A stretch of DNA of 64,000 bases from Sphingobium cupriresistens. Its GTDB lineage: Bacteria; Pseudomonadota; Alphaproteobacteria; Sphingomonadales; Sphingomonadaceae. This document shows positions 51,774-61,230 of this stretch, one piece after another. Numbering within the stretch: position 1 is the first letter of the stretch; the number at the start of each line of letters is the position of its first letter. The translations under genes were made by a program, and so were the position numbers. The notes under the pieces were generated by a model. That model was not told the origin of the DNA and did no database searches. It worked only from the letters and a program-made list of their open reading frames with translations. The stretch spans positions 47,971-111,970 of the forward strand of contig NZ_SEOO01000010.1 in NCBI RefSeq assembly GCF_004152865.1, written 5' to 3'.

Positions 51774-52336
51774 TGCAATGGAATGTGATCATCCCCTGGA
51801 AGCAAGGGCCCGACACCAAGTCGCGGTTGGGCGGTGTGCTAGATGCGCGACAGAGGATGATGTTGGCGGCGGATATGTCCCGGCGCGTGGTTGATTGCGT
51901 GGCGGAAGTCGAAGCGGTGGGGATGGTGCGCCTTCTGGCGCCGGCCGCTCCCCTTGACTGGCCATGCGCCTGGGTGCGGGATGAAGGAAGGGGATTGAAC
52001 CGCGAACTGACTGCGGCGCGCCTTCGGTTCGGGACATCCCGTTTCGTCGTGGTTCATGCCGACCTGCCCAAATTGGTCGCTGGCGACATCGCGCGTCTTC
52101 TGGCGGCCGCGGAAGATGCCGGCGCGGCTTTCGCGCCGGATCGCCATGGCCAGGGGACCAATGCTGTAGCTTTGGCCGATGTCGATCCGTTTGCGTTCGC
52201 CTTTGGTCCGAACAGTCTTGCCCGTCATCGGAGCCAGCGATTGCAGGCGGCGATAGTTGAGACTGAGGGCCTTGGTTTCGACATTGATGTGCCCGAAGAC
52301 CTCAGGGGCATATCTGCGGGGCGAATTTTGTCATAG
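51773..52336 (+). CDS. cofC: Phospholactate/phosphoenolpyruvate/3-phosphoglycerate guanylyltransferase
   Basis: 187 residues sharing one base with the cofD stop. WNVIIPWKQGPDTKSRLGGVLDARQR is the guanylyltransferase nucleotide loop. FVVVHADLPKLVAGDIARLL holds the metal Asp region (HADLP), and APDRHGQGTNAVAL the GTP-contact strand. VPEDLRGI near the end is typical of CofC/FbiD. It activates a three-carbon phospho-acid with GTP for CofD. Which acid it uses cannot be read securely from sequence. It ends the P450-cofEDC run. Confidence 0.93.
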   Translation: MQWNVIIPWKQGPDTKSRLGGVLDARQRMMLAADMSRRVVDCVAEVEAVGMVRLLAPAAPLDWPCAWVRDEGRGLNRELTAARLRFGTSRFVVVHADLPKLVAGDIARLLAAAEDAGAAFAPDRHGQGTNAVALADVDPFAFAFGPNSLARHRSQRLQAAIVETEGLGFDIDVPEDLRGISAGRILS

Positions 52337-52528
52337 TGGGGACGAATCCGAATGTCGGCTCCCCTCTCAATCAACATGAACTTCAGTGCCTCCCCCGCAG
52401 GATTCGGGCGGTGGAGGGCGGACGGGGCCACTGAACGACCGTTGAATTTAAGAGGGTGTGGCCGGGTCGATTGCGTTTCATCGCCAAGATAGATTATGGC
52501 GGCAGACCATGAACCAAAGAGGGAAATA

Positions 52529-52780
52529 ATGGCTGCGTCAATTTCCGAGGATGAACAACGTGAGCATTTCGCTTATTGCGTTCAACTATTTGGTGGCGTC
52601 ACCGCTTTTTCGCGGCGCCTTGGGATAGACGAGAGGGCCATTCGCCGCTTCATAAATGGCGAGCGACCTATTGGCGCCGGTCTTCTGGACGACACGGCAA
52701 AGGCCTTGCGCCTGCTCGTCGCTGAAGCAACCACGGCCGAAGAACAGATCGCGGCCATGTTGAATATTCGGGCCTTATAA
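52529..52780 (+). CDS. Small HTH (XRE-like) DNA-binding protein
   Basis: 83 residues from ATG 52529 behind AGAGGGAAATA. AYCVQLFGGVTAFSRRLGIDERAIRRFINGERPIGAGLLDDTAKAL has the helix-turn-helix spacing of Cro/XRE-like folds. No partner domain is present. It is preceded by 192 bp without a gene (52337-52528), in which no clear palindrome was found. It could regulate neighbours or be a remnant of a mobile element. Confidence 0.65.
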   Translation: MAASISEDEQREHFAYCVQLFGGVTAFSRRLGIDERAIRRFINGERPIGAGLLDDTAKALRLLVAEATTAEEQIAAMLNIRAL

Positions 52781-52795
52781 TCGAATTATTGACGA

Positions 52796-53089
52796 TTGAG
52801 CCGTGGAAAAAGCCAGCGTGCGGTAACCGGATATGACATAATGCCCGGACCTTCGACTATGTCGGTGCGCTGGCGGCGTGTCCTGACCCGCCTGTTCAGC
52901 CAGACCGGCTTGGAGCGCGCGCTGATCGCCGAATCGCATATGTCGATCCATAGCTGGCCCAAACATGGCTATGCCGCCATCGACATTTTTCTAAGCGGCG
53001 CGCCCCATGATTCGGCGGCGGCGCTTGCGACTTTGGCGGATCATCTGGCGCCAGAGCGCATAACCTGGACCATGGTGCGTAGGGGGTGA
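52796..53089 (+). pseudogene. S-adenosylmethionine decarboxylase (SpeD) remnant
   Basis: The last about 50 residues, IAESHMSIHSWPKHGYAAIDIFLSG through TWTMVRRG, match the C-terminal part of prokaryotic SpeD. They include the Glu-Ser self-cleavage site where Ser becomes pyruvoyl. The upstream part is short and lacks the N-terminal GxHxLxD region. A second frame just upstream (ARTFDYVGALAAC) looks more SpeD-like, suggesting a frameshift. The reading frame is about 97 residues from 52796, shorter than the usual 110-130. It is interpreted as decayed; a short functional variant is less likely. Confidence 0.55.
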
Positions 53090-53122
53090 CCCCGCGGATG
53101 GCGCGATCCTGATGAAGGCGTC

Positions 53123-53157
53123 CAGGGAATATGCCGAAACCATCGACATATTCCCTG
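53123..53157. terminator. Hairpin downstream of pntB
   Basis: CAGGGAATATG (53123-53133) pairs perfectly with CATATTCCCTG (53147-53157) around a 13-base loop. It is 10 bp downstream of the pntB stop (minus strand), with no T tract. Confidence 0.55.
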
Positions 53158-53167
53158 ACAGGCGCGT

Positions 53168-54619
53168 TCAGGCCAGTTTGCCGAGCAGGCTGTCCACCGC
53201 GACCTTGGCGTCGCCGTAGAACATCCTTGTATTGTCCTTGTAGAAAAGCGGGTTTTCGATGCCGGAATAGCCGGTGCCCTGACCACGCTTCGACACGAAA
53301 ACCTGCTTGGCCTTCCACACTTCCAGCACCGGCATACCCGCGATCGGCGAGTTGGGATCATCCTGCGCCGCCGGATTGACGATGTCGTTCGATCCGATGA
53401 CGATCACGACGTCGGTCGAAGGGAAGTCGTCGTTGATCTCGTCCATTTCCAGCACGATGTCATAGGGCACCTTGGCTTCGGCCAGCAGCACGTTCATGTG
53501 GCCCGGCAAGCGGCCCGCAACGGGATGGATGGCGAAACGGACATTCTTGCCCGCGGCCCGCAGCTTGCGGGTGAGTTCGCTCACGCTCTGCTGCGCCTGC
53601 GCCACCGCCATGCCATAGCCCGGCACGATGATGATGCTGTCCGCATCGTTGAGCGCGGAGGCCACGCCATCGGCGTCGATCGCGATCTGCTCGCCCTCGA
53701 TTTCCGCGGCCGGGCCGGTCGTGCCGCCGAAGCCCCCCAGGATCACCGATACGAAGGACCGGTTCATCGCCTTGCACATGATATAGCTCAGGATCGCGCC
53801 CGAAGACCCGACCAGCGCGCCGGTGACGATCAGCAGGTCGTTGCCCAGGGTGAAGCCGATTGCGGCCGCAGCCCAGCCGGAATAGCTGTTGAGCATCGAG
53901 ACGACGACCGGCATGTCCGCCCCGCCGATGCCCATGACGAGGTGGAAGCCGATGAACAGCGCCAGCGCCGCCATGGCGAGCAGCACGGTCAGTTCGCGGC
54001 CTTCCACGCCGATATCGCCGACATACATCACCATCAGAACCAACGACGCCAGCAGGGCGGAAGCGTTGAGGACATGGCCGCCGGGCAGCTTCTTCGCCTT
54101 GCCGTCCAGCTTGCCCGCGAGCTTGCCGAACGCGACGATCGATCCGGTGAAGGTGACCGCACCGATGAAGATGCCGAGAAACGCCTCGACCTTGAGGATG
54201 TTGATCTCCACCGGCGTCTTGTGCGCGAGCAGGCCGGCAAAGCCGGTGAGCGCTTCACGCGCGGCCGGATCGAGCGCATTCACCGTTTCCAGTTCGAAAT
54301 GCGCGTTGAAACCGATGAAGACCGCCGCAAGCCCCACGAAGCTGTGCAGCGCGGCGACAAGCTGGGGCATTTCGGTCATCTGGACTCGCATCGCCACGAT
54401 CCAGCCGATGACGGCTGCGACGGCGAAGGTGCCGGCCACGATCGGCAGATTGGCCGCGCCAGGGCCAAAGAGCGTCGCCAACACGGCCAGGGCCATGCCG
54501 GCAATGCCGTACCATACGGCGCGCTTGGCGCTTTCCTGATTGGACAGGCCGCCGAGCGACAGAATGAAAAGGACCGCGGCCGAGAGATAGGCTGCGGACA
54601 CCACACCGGTATCGAACAT
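53168..54619 (-). CDS. pntB: NAD(P) transhydrogenase subunit beta
   Basis: 483 residues from ATG 54619 ([24 protein letters not shown]). The N-terminal half holds eight or nine membrane helices of domain II. The C-terminal half is NADP-binding domain III with [20 protein letters not shown], the [21 protein letters not shown] loop and [32 protein letters not shown] segments. It couples proton entry to hydride transfer from NADH to NADP+, making NADPH in the inner membrane. The start lies 13 bp behind pntA. It may feed the F420 reductase with NADPH. Confidence 0.95.
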   Translation of the reverse strand: MFDTGVVSAAYLSAAVLFILSLGGLSNQESAKRAVWYGIAGMALAVLATLFGPGAANLPIVAGTFAVAAVIGWIVAMRVQMTEMPQLVAALHSFVGLAAVFIGFNAHFELETVNALDPAAREALTGFAGLLAHKTPVEINILKVEAFLGIFIGAVTFTGSIVAFGKLAGKLDGKAKKLPGGHVLNASALLASLVLMVMYVGDIGVEGRELTVLLAMAALALFIGFHLVMGIGGADMPVVVSMLNSYSGWAAAAIGFTLGNDLLIVTGALVGSSGAILSYIMCKAMNRSFVSVILGGFGGTTGPAAEIEGEQIAIDADGVASALNDADSIIIVPGYGMAVAQAQQSVSELTRKLRAAGKNVRFAIHPVAGRLPGHMNVLLAEAKVPYDIVLEMDEINDDFPSTDVVIVIGSNDIVNPAAQDDPNSPIAGMPVLEVWKAKQVFVSKRGQGTGYSGIENPLFYKDNTRMFYGDAKVAVDSLLGKLA

Positions 54620-54632
54620 GAAATCCACCCCC

Positions 54633-56207
54633 TTAGGACCGCTGGAACATGGCCAGCATCCGGCGCGTGACCAGGAAGCCGCCAACGATATTGATCGACG
54701 CGATCAGGATCGAAATCGTCGCCAGAACCAGAATGATGGTGCTGGATGACCCGACCTGGAGCATGGCCCCCACCACGACGATGCCCGAAATCGCGTTCGT
54801 CACCGCCATCAGTGGCGTATGCAGTGAATGGCTGACATTCCAGATCACCTGAAAGCCGACGAAACAGGCCAGCACGAAGACCGTGAAATGGGCCATGAAG
54901 CTGGCGGGCGCCACGGCGCCGACCGCGATCAGCACGATCGCGGCGACGATCAAAGTCGTGACCTGCGACCGGGTCTGCGCCTTGAAGGCGGCGACGTCCT
55001 TCGCCCGTTTCTGTTCGGGCGTCAGTTCCTCCGCCTTGGGTTTGGGCTTCTGGGCCGCGATCGCCTTGATCTTGGGCGGTGGCGGCGGGAAGCTGACCTC
55101 GCCTTCAAAGGCGATGGTCGCGCCCCGGATTACGTCATCCTCCATATTATGGACGATCACGCCATCCTTGCCCGGCGTCAGGTCGAACAGCATGTGGCGG
55201 ATATTGCTGGCGTAGAGCGAACTGGACTGCGCCGCCATCCGGCTGGGGAAATCGGTATAGCCGATGATCGTAACGCCATTTGGCGAAACGATCTTCTCGT
55301 CCGTGACCGTCAGCTCGCAATTGCCGCCGCGTTCCGCCGCCAGATCGACAATGACCGATCCAGGGCGCATGGCCTCGACCATGTCCTTGGTCCAAAGGAC
55401 CGGGGCATCGCGCCCCGGAATGAGCGCGGTGGAAATGACGATATCGACGTTCGGGGCCAGTTCGCGAAATTTCTTGAGCTGCGCTTCGCGAAATTCCGGG
55501 CTGGACGGGGCGGCATAGCCACCGGTCGCCGCGCCATCCTGCTGTTCCTCCGAAAAGTCGAGATAGACGAACTGCGCGCCCATCGATTCGATCTGTTCGG
55601 CGACTTCCGGCCGGACATCGAAGGCCAGCGTGATCGCCCCAAGCGACGTCGCCGCGCCGATCGCGGCCAGGCCGGCGACGCCCGCGCCGATCACCAGCAC
55701 CCTGGCCGGCGGCACCTTGCCCGCTGCGGTCACTTGGCCCGTGAAGAAGCGTCCGAAATTGGCGCCCGCTTCGATCACGGCGCGATAGCCCGCAATGTTC
55801 GCCATCGAGGACAGCGCATCCATCTTCTGCGCGCGCGAGATGCGGGGCACCATGTCCATGGCCAGCACATTGGCGCCAGTCGCGCTGATCGCGGCCAGCT
55901 CGTCGCTGCGCTGTCCAGGATAAAAGAAGGAAATGAGGGACTTGCCCGGTTGAAGGCGCGCGGCCTCTTCTGTTTCGGGCGGACGCACCTTGACGATGAC
56001 GTCAGATGCCGCCCACAATTCGCCAGCGGTTGCAACCACCTGCACGTCGGCAGCGCGATAACTGTCGTCGTCGAAGCCGGCTGCTTGGCCCGCGCCGCTT
56101 TCGACAAGGCATATATGGCCCAGTTTCTGCAATTGCAGAGCGCTGTCGGGCGTCAGCGCGACGCGCGCCTCGCCTTGCGCCACTTCTTTGGGTGCACCTA
56201 TTCTCAC
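54633..56207 (-). CDS. pntA: NAD(P) transhydrogenase subunit alpha (fused)
   Basis: 524 residues from GTG 56207, eight bases after GGAGG; the 24-residue upstream extension is not conserved. The NAD-binding domain I is alanine-dehydrogenase-like ([20 protein letters not shown], then [23 protein letters not shown]). A Pro-rich, charged linker (about 400-440, [18 protein letters not shown]) follows, then four membrane helices. This is the fused E. coli-like form; some alphaproteobacteria have split PntAA/PntAB. It is followed by pntB. Confidence 0.95.
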   Translation of the reverse strand: MRIGAPKEVAQGEARVALTPDSALQLQKLGHICLVESGAGQAAGFDDDSYRAADVQVVATAGELWAASDVIVKVRPPETEEAARLQPGKSLISFFYPGQRSDELAAISATGANVLAMDMVPRISRAQKMDALSSMANIAGYRAVIEAGANFGRFFTGQVTAAGKVPPARVLVIGAGVAGLAAIGAATSLGAITLAFDVRPEVAEQIESMGAQFVYLDFSEEQQDGAATGGYAAPSSPEFREAQLKKFRELAPNVDIVISTALIPGRDAPVLWTKDMVEAMRPGSVIVDLAAERGGNCELTVTDEKIVSPNGVTIIGYTDFPSRMAAQSSSLYASNIRHMLFDLTPGKDGVIVHNMEDDVIRGATIAFEGEVSFPPPPPKIKAIAAQKPKPKAEELTPEQKRAKDVAAFKAQTRSQVTTLIVAAIVLIAVGAVAPASFMAHFTVFVLACFVGFQVIWNVSHSLHTPLMAVTNAISGIVVVGAMLQVGSSSTIILVLATISILIASINIVGGFLVTRRMLAMFQRS

Positions 56208-56342
56208 TCTGGCTTCCTCCCCCTCTTTTTTAGCGCGGATGTGATCCAGCCGATGCGCTAATGGTCGATCGATCGCCATAGCGCTATAGTGAAAGACTTG
56301 AGGGCATAGAAGGTGAAGTTTAGCGCTTCGGCCGATGCATCA

Positions 56343-56973
56343 TGCGCTGTCGGGCGAAAATGCGCGTCGGCTCGATTGGCGCTCTGCGCTCCTGCCAGAG
56401 AGCTTCCCGGCATTCTCATGGACCGGCCCGTCCGCGCGCCAGGACGGCGGATTTCCGGACACCGAGAAGGGGGGCAGGATCGAAATCCCATTCCCGCCTT
56501 CGTTCGGTCCACGCTGATCAGTAGCGGTAGCCGAGTGGGAAGCCATAGTCTTGAAATCGCGGTAGTCGGCGACGTTGGTGATGGAAAAGGCGTCGCTCAA
56601 TTCCCAGTTGAAGGTCGCCGTGTATGACTGGCTCTTGCTATTGACCGACGGCGGTTCATCGCTGCCCAGGTCGCGGGGTTTGGTCGCGATACCGGCCGGA
56701 CCAAGCGGCGCAAGGCGCGCGACGCCGGTGCTGCTGCCGGTGGTGGACGTATTTGCGCCCACGGCGCGGATAAAGACCTTCGCCTGGTCGAAGTCGTTGC
56801 CGAAGGTGACGGACGACGCTCACCGCCGATACCGCGACGCTGACATCCTGCAACGACTGCGCGCGGTCACGATGATTTCGTCATAGCCGATGTCGGCCGG
56901 CGACAGTGGCTTGCGCCATGGCCAGCGCCATCGCAGACGCCGAAATAGACATATGCTTTCGCAGTTTCGACAT
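56343..56973 (-). pseudogene. TonB-dependent receptor remnant with several frameshifts
   Basis: On the minus strand a start at 56973 (MSKLRKHMSISASAMALAMAQA) gives a signal peptide. After a frameshift comes DIGYDEIIVTAR, the plug entry. In another frame SLQDVSVAVSAVS follows, then FDQAKVFIRAVGANTSTTGSS, and finally a barrel piece QSYTATFNWELSDAFSITNVADYRDFKT. Most of the plug and nearly all of the barrel are gone. It is an inactive gene. It is divergent from the TetR gene at 57157, suggesting the pair once formed a regulated uptake unit. Confidence 0.75.
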
Positions 56974-57095
56974 CATCTCTCTCCCTGTTTTATCACCGTA
57001 TCGCCCGGCATCATCGTCTTTTACCCCCGACATCGCCGTGCATCCACAAAATGTCTGCCAAGGGATACAAATCGCTATTTTACATGGGATTTGGT

Positions 57096-57109
57096 AGATC
57101 GATCGATCT
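57096..57109. promoter_or_regulatory. Perfect 14-bp palindrome, probable TetR operator
   Basis: AGATCGATCGATCT, 48 bp upstream of the TetR start at 57157, in the region divergent from the decayed TonB receptor. Placement suggests autoregulation. Confidence 0.5.
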
Positions 57110-57156
57110 GCGGGACGGGGCTTCGACGCCACGAAAAGTTATGCTAGCGCGTCCTG

Positions 57157-57741
57157 ATGAAGAAGCATGATCCAGCGAGCGGTTCGAACGACGAGGGATC
57201 GGGGCGCCGTCGCCAGATATTGGAGATCGCGGCGCAACTGTTCGCGAAAAAGGGATATCGCGGGACATCCATGCGCGACATCGGCGAGCAGGCCGGCGTG
57301 TTGGGCGGGTCGCTTTATCACCATATCAAATCGAAGGACGCGCTGTTCGTCGAATTGCACAATGCCGCGCTGGACGCCGCCGAGAGCAGCATCGCCCAGG
57401 CTGTCCGCGCGCAGGACGATCCATGGGCCAGGCTGGCGGCGGCCTGCGCGGCCTTGCTGGAAATCCAGCTGGCGCCGGATTCGCTGACGATGCCGATGAT
57501 GAACGATTTTCGCGAAGTGCCCGATGCGGTGCGCCAACAGCTGATTGCGCGGCGTGATCGGTTCGAAGAGGTTTTCCGATCGCTGGTCGCGGGCCTGCCG
57601 CTGCCGTCGCATATCGACCGGTCCGTCTACCGCAATCTATTGTTGTCACAGCTTAATTCAGCGTCGAATTGGTATCGCGCAGGACGTCTGGCGCCCAACG
57701 ACATCGCCGCCCAGATCGTGTCGATCTTCCGGCACGAATAG
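57157..57741 (+). CDS. TetR-family transcriptional regulator
   Basis: 194 residues. The HTH is RRRQILEIAAQLFAKKGYRGTSMRDIGEQAGVLGGSLYHHIKSKDALF, with SMRDIGEQAGVLGGSLYHH as turn and recognition helix. The C-terminal ligand domain has DDPWARLAAACAALLEIQL and a final YRAGRLAPNDIAAQIVSIF helix. The SLYHHIKSKD form is typical of acyl-CoA- or fatty-acid-responsive TetR proteins, including KstR2/FadR-like ones. It sits 98 bp before the acyl-CoA dehydrogenase gene, which it may control together with itself. Confidence 0.9.
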   Translation: MKKHDPASGSNDEGSGRRRQILEIAAQLFAKKGYRGTSMRDIGEQAGVLGGSLYHHIKSKDALFVELHNAALDAAESSIAQAVRAQDDPWARLAAACAALLEIQLAPDSLTMPMMNDFREVPDAVRQQLIARRDRFEEVFRSLVAGLPLPSHIDRSVYRNLLLSQLNSASNWYRAGRLAPNDIAAQIVSIFRHE

Positions 57742-57839
57742 GGTGTTCGCTGTAAACCCGCCATCCTGTCCGGCCCATTGGAATTGACTGTAACACATGT
57801 TTGGTGTAGTTGCGGCGCTGCGCTTTGAGGAGAGGCCCG

Positions 57840-59573
57840 ATGTTCAGTTATGTTCCGCCGATCGACGATTACCGCTTCCTGCTGACGCAGGTGCTGCGCT
57901 TTGACGCGGCGATGGCGGAGACAGGTCAGGCGGTCGACGCCGACCTGGCGGTCGCGGTGCTGGAGGAAGCGGGGCGGATGTGCGCCGATCGGCTACACCC
58001 GCTCAACCGCCATGGCGATGAAGAAGGTAGCCGCCTGGTCGATGGAAGCGTTATCACTCCCGCCGGCTTCGCTGACGCATGGCGCGATTTCGTGGCGGCG
58101 GGATGGGCATCCATGTCGGCCGATCCGGCCCATGGCGGGCAGGGACTGCCGTTCATCCTCCAACTCTGGCTGGACGAGATGCTGTCGGCGACGAACCTGT
58201 CCTTCGGCCTGTTTCCCGGCCTGACCCGCGGGGCCTGCGAAGCGATTGCGACCCATGCTGACGATGCGCTGAAATCGGTCTATCTGCCGCGAATGGTGAG
58301 CGGCGAATGGACCGGCGCCATGGCGCTGACCGAAAGCGGGGCAGGCACCGACCTCGCCCTGCTCAAGACCAGGGCCGTTCCGCAGGGCGATGGCAGCTTT
58401 GCCGTGACCGGACAGAAAATCTTCATTTCGTCGGGCGACCATGATTTTGGCGGCAACATCGTCCATCTCGTGCTGGCGCGCCTGCCCGATGCACCGGCCG
58501 GGGTGAAGGGAATCAGCCTGTTTCTGGTGCCCAAATATCTGCCCGACGCGGACGGCGAATTCACGATACGCAACGGCATGTCGGTCGGCGCGCTGGAAAA
58601 GAAGATGGGCATCCATGCCCAGCCGACCTGCGTGATGAATTATGACGAAGCGACCGGCTGGCTGGTCGGCGCGCCGAACAGGGGGCTGGCCGCCATGTTC
58701 ACGATGATGAACGCGGAGCGGCTGATGGTCGGCATCCAGGGACTCGGCGTCGCCGGCGCGGCCTATCAGCAGGCCGCGGGTTACGCCAAGGAGCGGCTCC
58801 AGGGACGCAGCGCCGATGGTGCGCGTGGGCCGGTGGCGATCATCGACCATGCCGATGTGCGGCGGATGCTGCTCAACATCCGCGCCTTTGTCGAGGCCGG
58901 GCGGGCATTGGGCGGCTGGACCGCGCTCCAACTCGATCGGGCGCATCATCATCCCGACGCCGCCGAGCGGGCGAAGGCCGACGCGCTGGTCGCGCTGTTG
59001 ACGCCGGTCGTGAAGGCCGCCTTCACGGATTTCGGTTTCGACAGCGCGGTGCAGGCGCAGCAGGTGTTCGGCGGCCATGGCTACATCCGAGAATGGGGCA
59101 TGGAGCAATATGTGCGCGATGCGCGCATCGCGCAAATCTATGAAGGCACCAATGGCGTGCAGGCGATGGATTTGGTCGGGCGCAAGCTGGCGATGGCGGG
59201 CGGCGCCGTGGTTGACGGCTATTTCGACCTTATCGCGGCGGATGTGGACGCGGCCGGCGCTATTGATATCGCGATCAAGACGCGCGCGGCGTTGGCTTTG
59301 TTGCGCACCACCACGGCATCGCTGCAAGGCGCGCATGGGGATGCTGCGGGCGCTGCGGCGGTCGATTATCTGCGTCTTTTCGCGCTGGTTTCGATGGGAT
59401 GGATGTGGACGCGCATGGCCGTGGCGGCGCAGGGCGACGATGTGTTGCACGCCGGCAAGCGTATCGTCGCCGACTTCTTCGCCCAGCGGATGCTGCCGCA
59501 GGCGCAGAGCCTGGCGGTCAGCATCGCGGCTGGCGAAGCGTCGATCATGGCGCTGGGCGCAGACTGCTTTTAA
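57840..59573 (+). CDS. Long-form acyl-CoA dehydrogenase (DmdC-like)
   Basis: 577 residues from ATG 57840 behind GAGGAGAGG. ALTESGAGTDLALLKTRA is the FAD/substrate segment, GQKIFISSGDHD the next strand, and VFGGHGYIREWGMEQYVRDARIAQIYEGTNGVQAMDLVGRK the C-terminal block, with the Glu of YEGT as the expected catalytic base. A C-terminal helical extension (about 480-577) makes it longer than the 380-residue standard. This form includes 3-methylmercaptopropionyl-CoA dehydrogenases and medium/long-chain enzymes. The specific substrate is not determinable. Confidence 0.93.
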   Translation: MFSYVPPIDDYRFLLTQVLRFDAAMAETGQAVDADLAVAVLEEAGRMCADRLHPLNRHGDEEGSRLVDGSVITPAGFADAWRDFVAAGWASMSADPAHGGQGLPFILQLWLDEMLSATNLSFGLFPGLTRGACEAIATHADDALKSVYLPRMVSGEWTGAMALTESGAGTDLALLKTRAVPQGDGSFAVTGQKIFISSGDHDFGGNIVHLVLARLPDAPAGVKGISLFLVPKYLPDADGEFTIRNGMSVGALEKKMGIHAQPTCVMNYDEATGWLVGAPNRGLAAMFTMMNAERLMVGIQGLGVAGAAYQQAAGYAKERLQGRSADGARGPVAIIDHADVRRMLLNIRAFVEAGRALGGWTALQLDRAHHHPDAAERAKADALVALLTPVVKAAFTDFGFDSAVQAQQVFGGHGYIREWGMEQYVRDARIAQIYEGTNGVQAMDLVGRKLAMAGGAVVDGYFDLIAADVDAAGAIDIAIKTRAALALLRTTTASLQGAHGDAAGAAAVDYLRLFALVSMGWMWTRMAVAAQGDDVLHAGKRIVADFFAQRMLPQAQSLAVSIAAGEASIMALGADCF

Positions 59574-59836
59574 GCACGGCTTGATCGATCCGAAACCGCG
59601 TAGCAGCCAGGGGGAGGGCGCTGCGCGGTGCCGCTTGACCGGCTTGGGGCAATATCGTGGATCGGCACGATCGGCCTGGGGCGTCACGACTGCGCGCAAA
59701 ATGCCACCAAAGCAGATCGCCATCGGCTAGGGCTATCGCTGCGCAGAGCGGGGGAATGCTGTCTCCATGGCCGGCGTCCGCCTCGTCTCGTCGCATCGAT
59801 AGGGAACTGTTAACTTTCCTGTCGAAGAAAGGCGCC

Positions 59837-61051
59837 ATGGAGAGAAGGCAGGAGATTGACGGCGGACGACCGGTGCGGACCTGGTTCAACCGCGCCGCCG
59901 CGCCTGCCTTGCCCGATGCGGTCTATCGCGACCTCGTCTCCACCCTCTTCACCATGACTGCGCCGATCGCGGGATTTGGCATCCTCTATGCGCTGGTCGG
60001 ATCGCTCATCTACATCAAGTGGCACGATGGCTGGATCGCCGCCCTGACCGGCATTGCGATTGCGGTGACGATCGGGCGCGTCCTGTTGATCCGCGCCTAT
60101 CATCGCGCCGGCGGCGCGGATCAGGACGTTGCGCGCCTGGGGCGTTGGGAAGGGCGCTACGCCATCCTCACTTATGCCTTCGCGCTGCTGATCGCCGCGC
60201 TGAACCTGTGCGTCCTGATGGCGCACGAACCACTCGTCCATCTGGCGACGGTCAGCCTGGTCTTCACCTTTGGCGCAGGCATCGTGTCGCGCAACGCCGG
60301 TCGGCCGACATTATGCGCGATCAGCGTGTCGTTGGCGGTGCTGCCCGTCGCGTTCGCGATGTTCGTTCATGCCGCAAGCGATGATGGCGAGAGGCTGCAC
60401 ACCGAATTTTTCACGCTCGAAGCCCTGCTCCTCATCACGGTGGGGTTGATGAGCCTGGCGTCGGCGCGGCATCTCTATGGCGCATCCGTCGAACATCTCA
60501 CCGCCAAACATGATCTGGGCAAGCTCGCCCGCTTCGATCCGTTGACCGGCCTGCCCAATCGACTGCTCCTGCGCGAATCCTTTCAGGCCAAGCTCAAATC
60601 CGCCCATGCGACCAGCCAGCTGGCGATTCATTATCTGGACCTGGACGGATTCAAGGCGATCAACGATCAATATGGCCACCCCGTCGGCGACAGGATGCTG
60701 GTGGAGGTCGCGGATCGGTTGGCGTCGGCGATTCGAACGCAGGATGTCGCGGCGCGGCTGGGCGGCGATGAATTCCTCCTGATCCAATCCCATGTGCACC
60801 ATGCCGATCAGGCCGAACTGCTCGCGCGCAGGGTGATCCGGCAATTGAGCGAACCCTATGTCATTGACGGCGTCGCCATGCGCATTTCGGTCAGCATCGG
60901 CATCGCCCTGACGCCCGAACATGGCCTCGACATGGAAAGGCTGATGGGATGTGCGGACGCGGCCCTCTATCGGTCCAAGGCCAAGGGAAAGGCGCAGGTG
61001 CAATTTTGCGGTCCCGAAGATGTGCAGGATGAGGGCCGGGCGGTCGCCTGA
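59837..61051 (+). CDS. Membrane-bound diguanylate cyclase (GGDEF)
   Basis: 404 residues from ATG 59837 (MERRQEIDGGR) behind AAAGG. About five or six membrane helices lie between residues 35 and 215. The GGDEF domain starts FDPLTGLPNRLLLRESF and has the intact active site RLGGDEFLLI; LDLDGFKAINDQYGHPVGDRML binds the metal and GTP. It makes cyclic di-GMP, probably affecting motility and surface growth. No EAL domain is present. The 263 bp upstream (59574-59836) hold no gene or clear structure. Confidence 0.93.
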   Translation: MERRQEIDGGRPVRTWFNRAAAPALPDAVYRDLVSTLFTMTAPIAGFGILYALVGSLIYIKWHDGWIAALTGIAIAVTIGRVLLIRAYHRAGGADQDVARLGRWEGRYAILTYAFALLIAALNLCVLMAHEPLVHLATVSLVFTFGAGIVSRNAGRPTLCAISVSLAVLPVAFAMFVHAASDDGERLHTEFFTLEALLLITVGLMSLASARHLYGASVEHLTAKHDLGKLARFDPLTGLPNRLLLRESFQAKLKSAHATSQLAIHYLDLDGFKAINDQYGHPVGDRMLVEVADRLASAIRTQDVAARLGGDEFLLIQSHVHHADQAELLARRVIRQLSEPYVIDGVAMRISVSIGIALTPEHGLDMERLMGCADAALYRSKAKGKAQVQFCGPEDVQDEGRAVA

Positions 61052-61230
61052 CGGCCAAAATGCCGCAATCCATGCAATATTCCCGAATGGTTGATGAAAA
61101 ATCCCAATAAGCGGGATTATTTATCGGCGACAATCCCGCGCGCGGCCGGGATAGGGTTGGATTTCAGCACTTTCCGCAAACTGGCACGCTCTCTGCAATA
61201 TGGCGGACAGAGCCTGCGAGCAGGTTTCGG

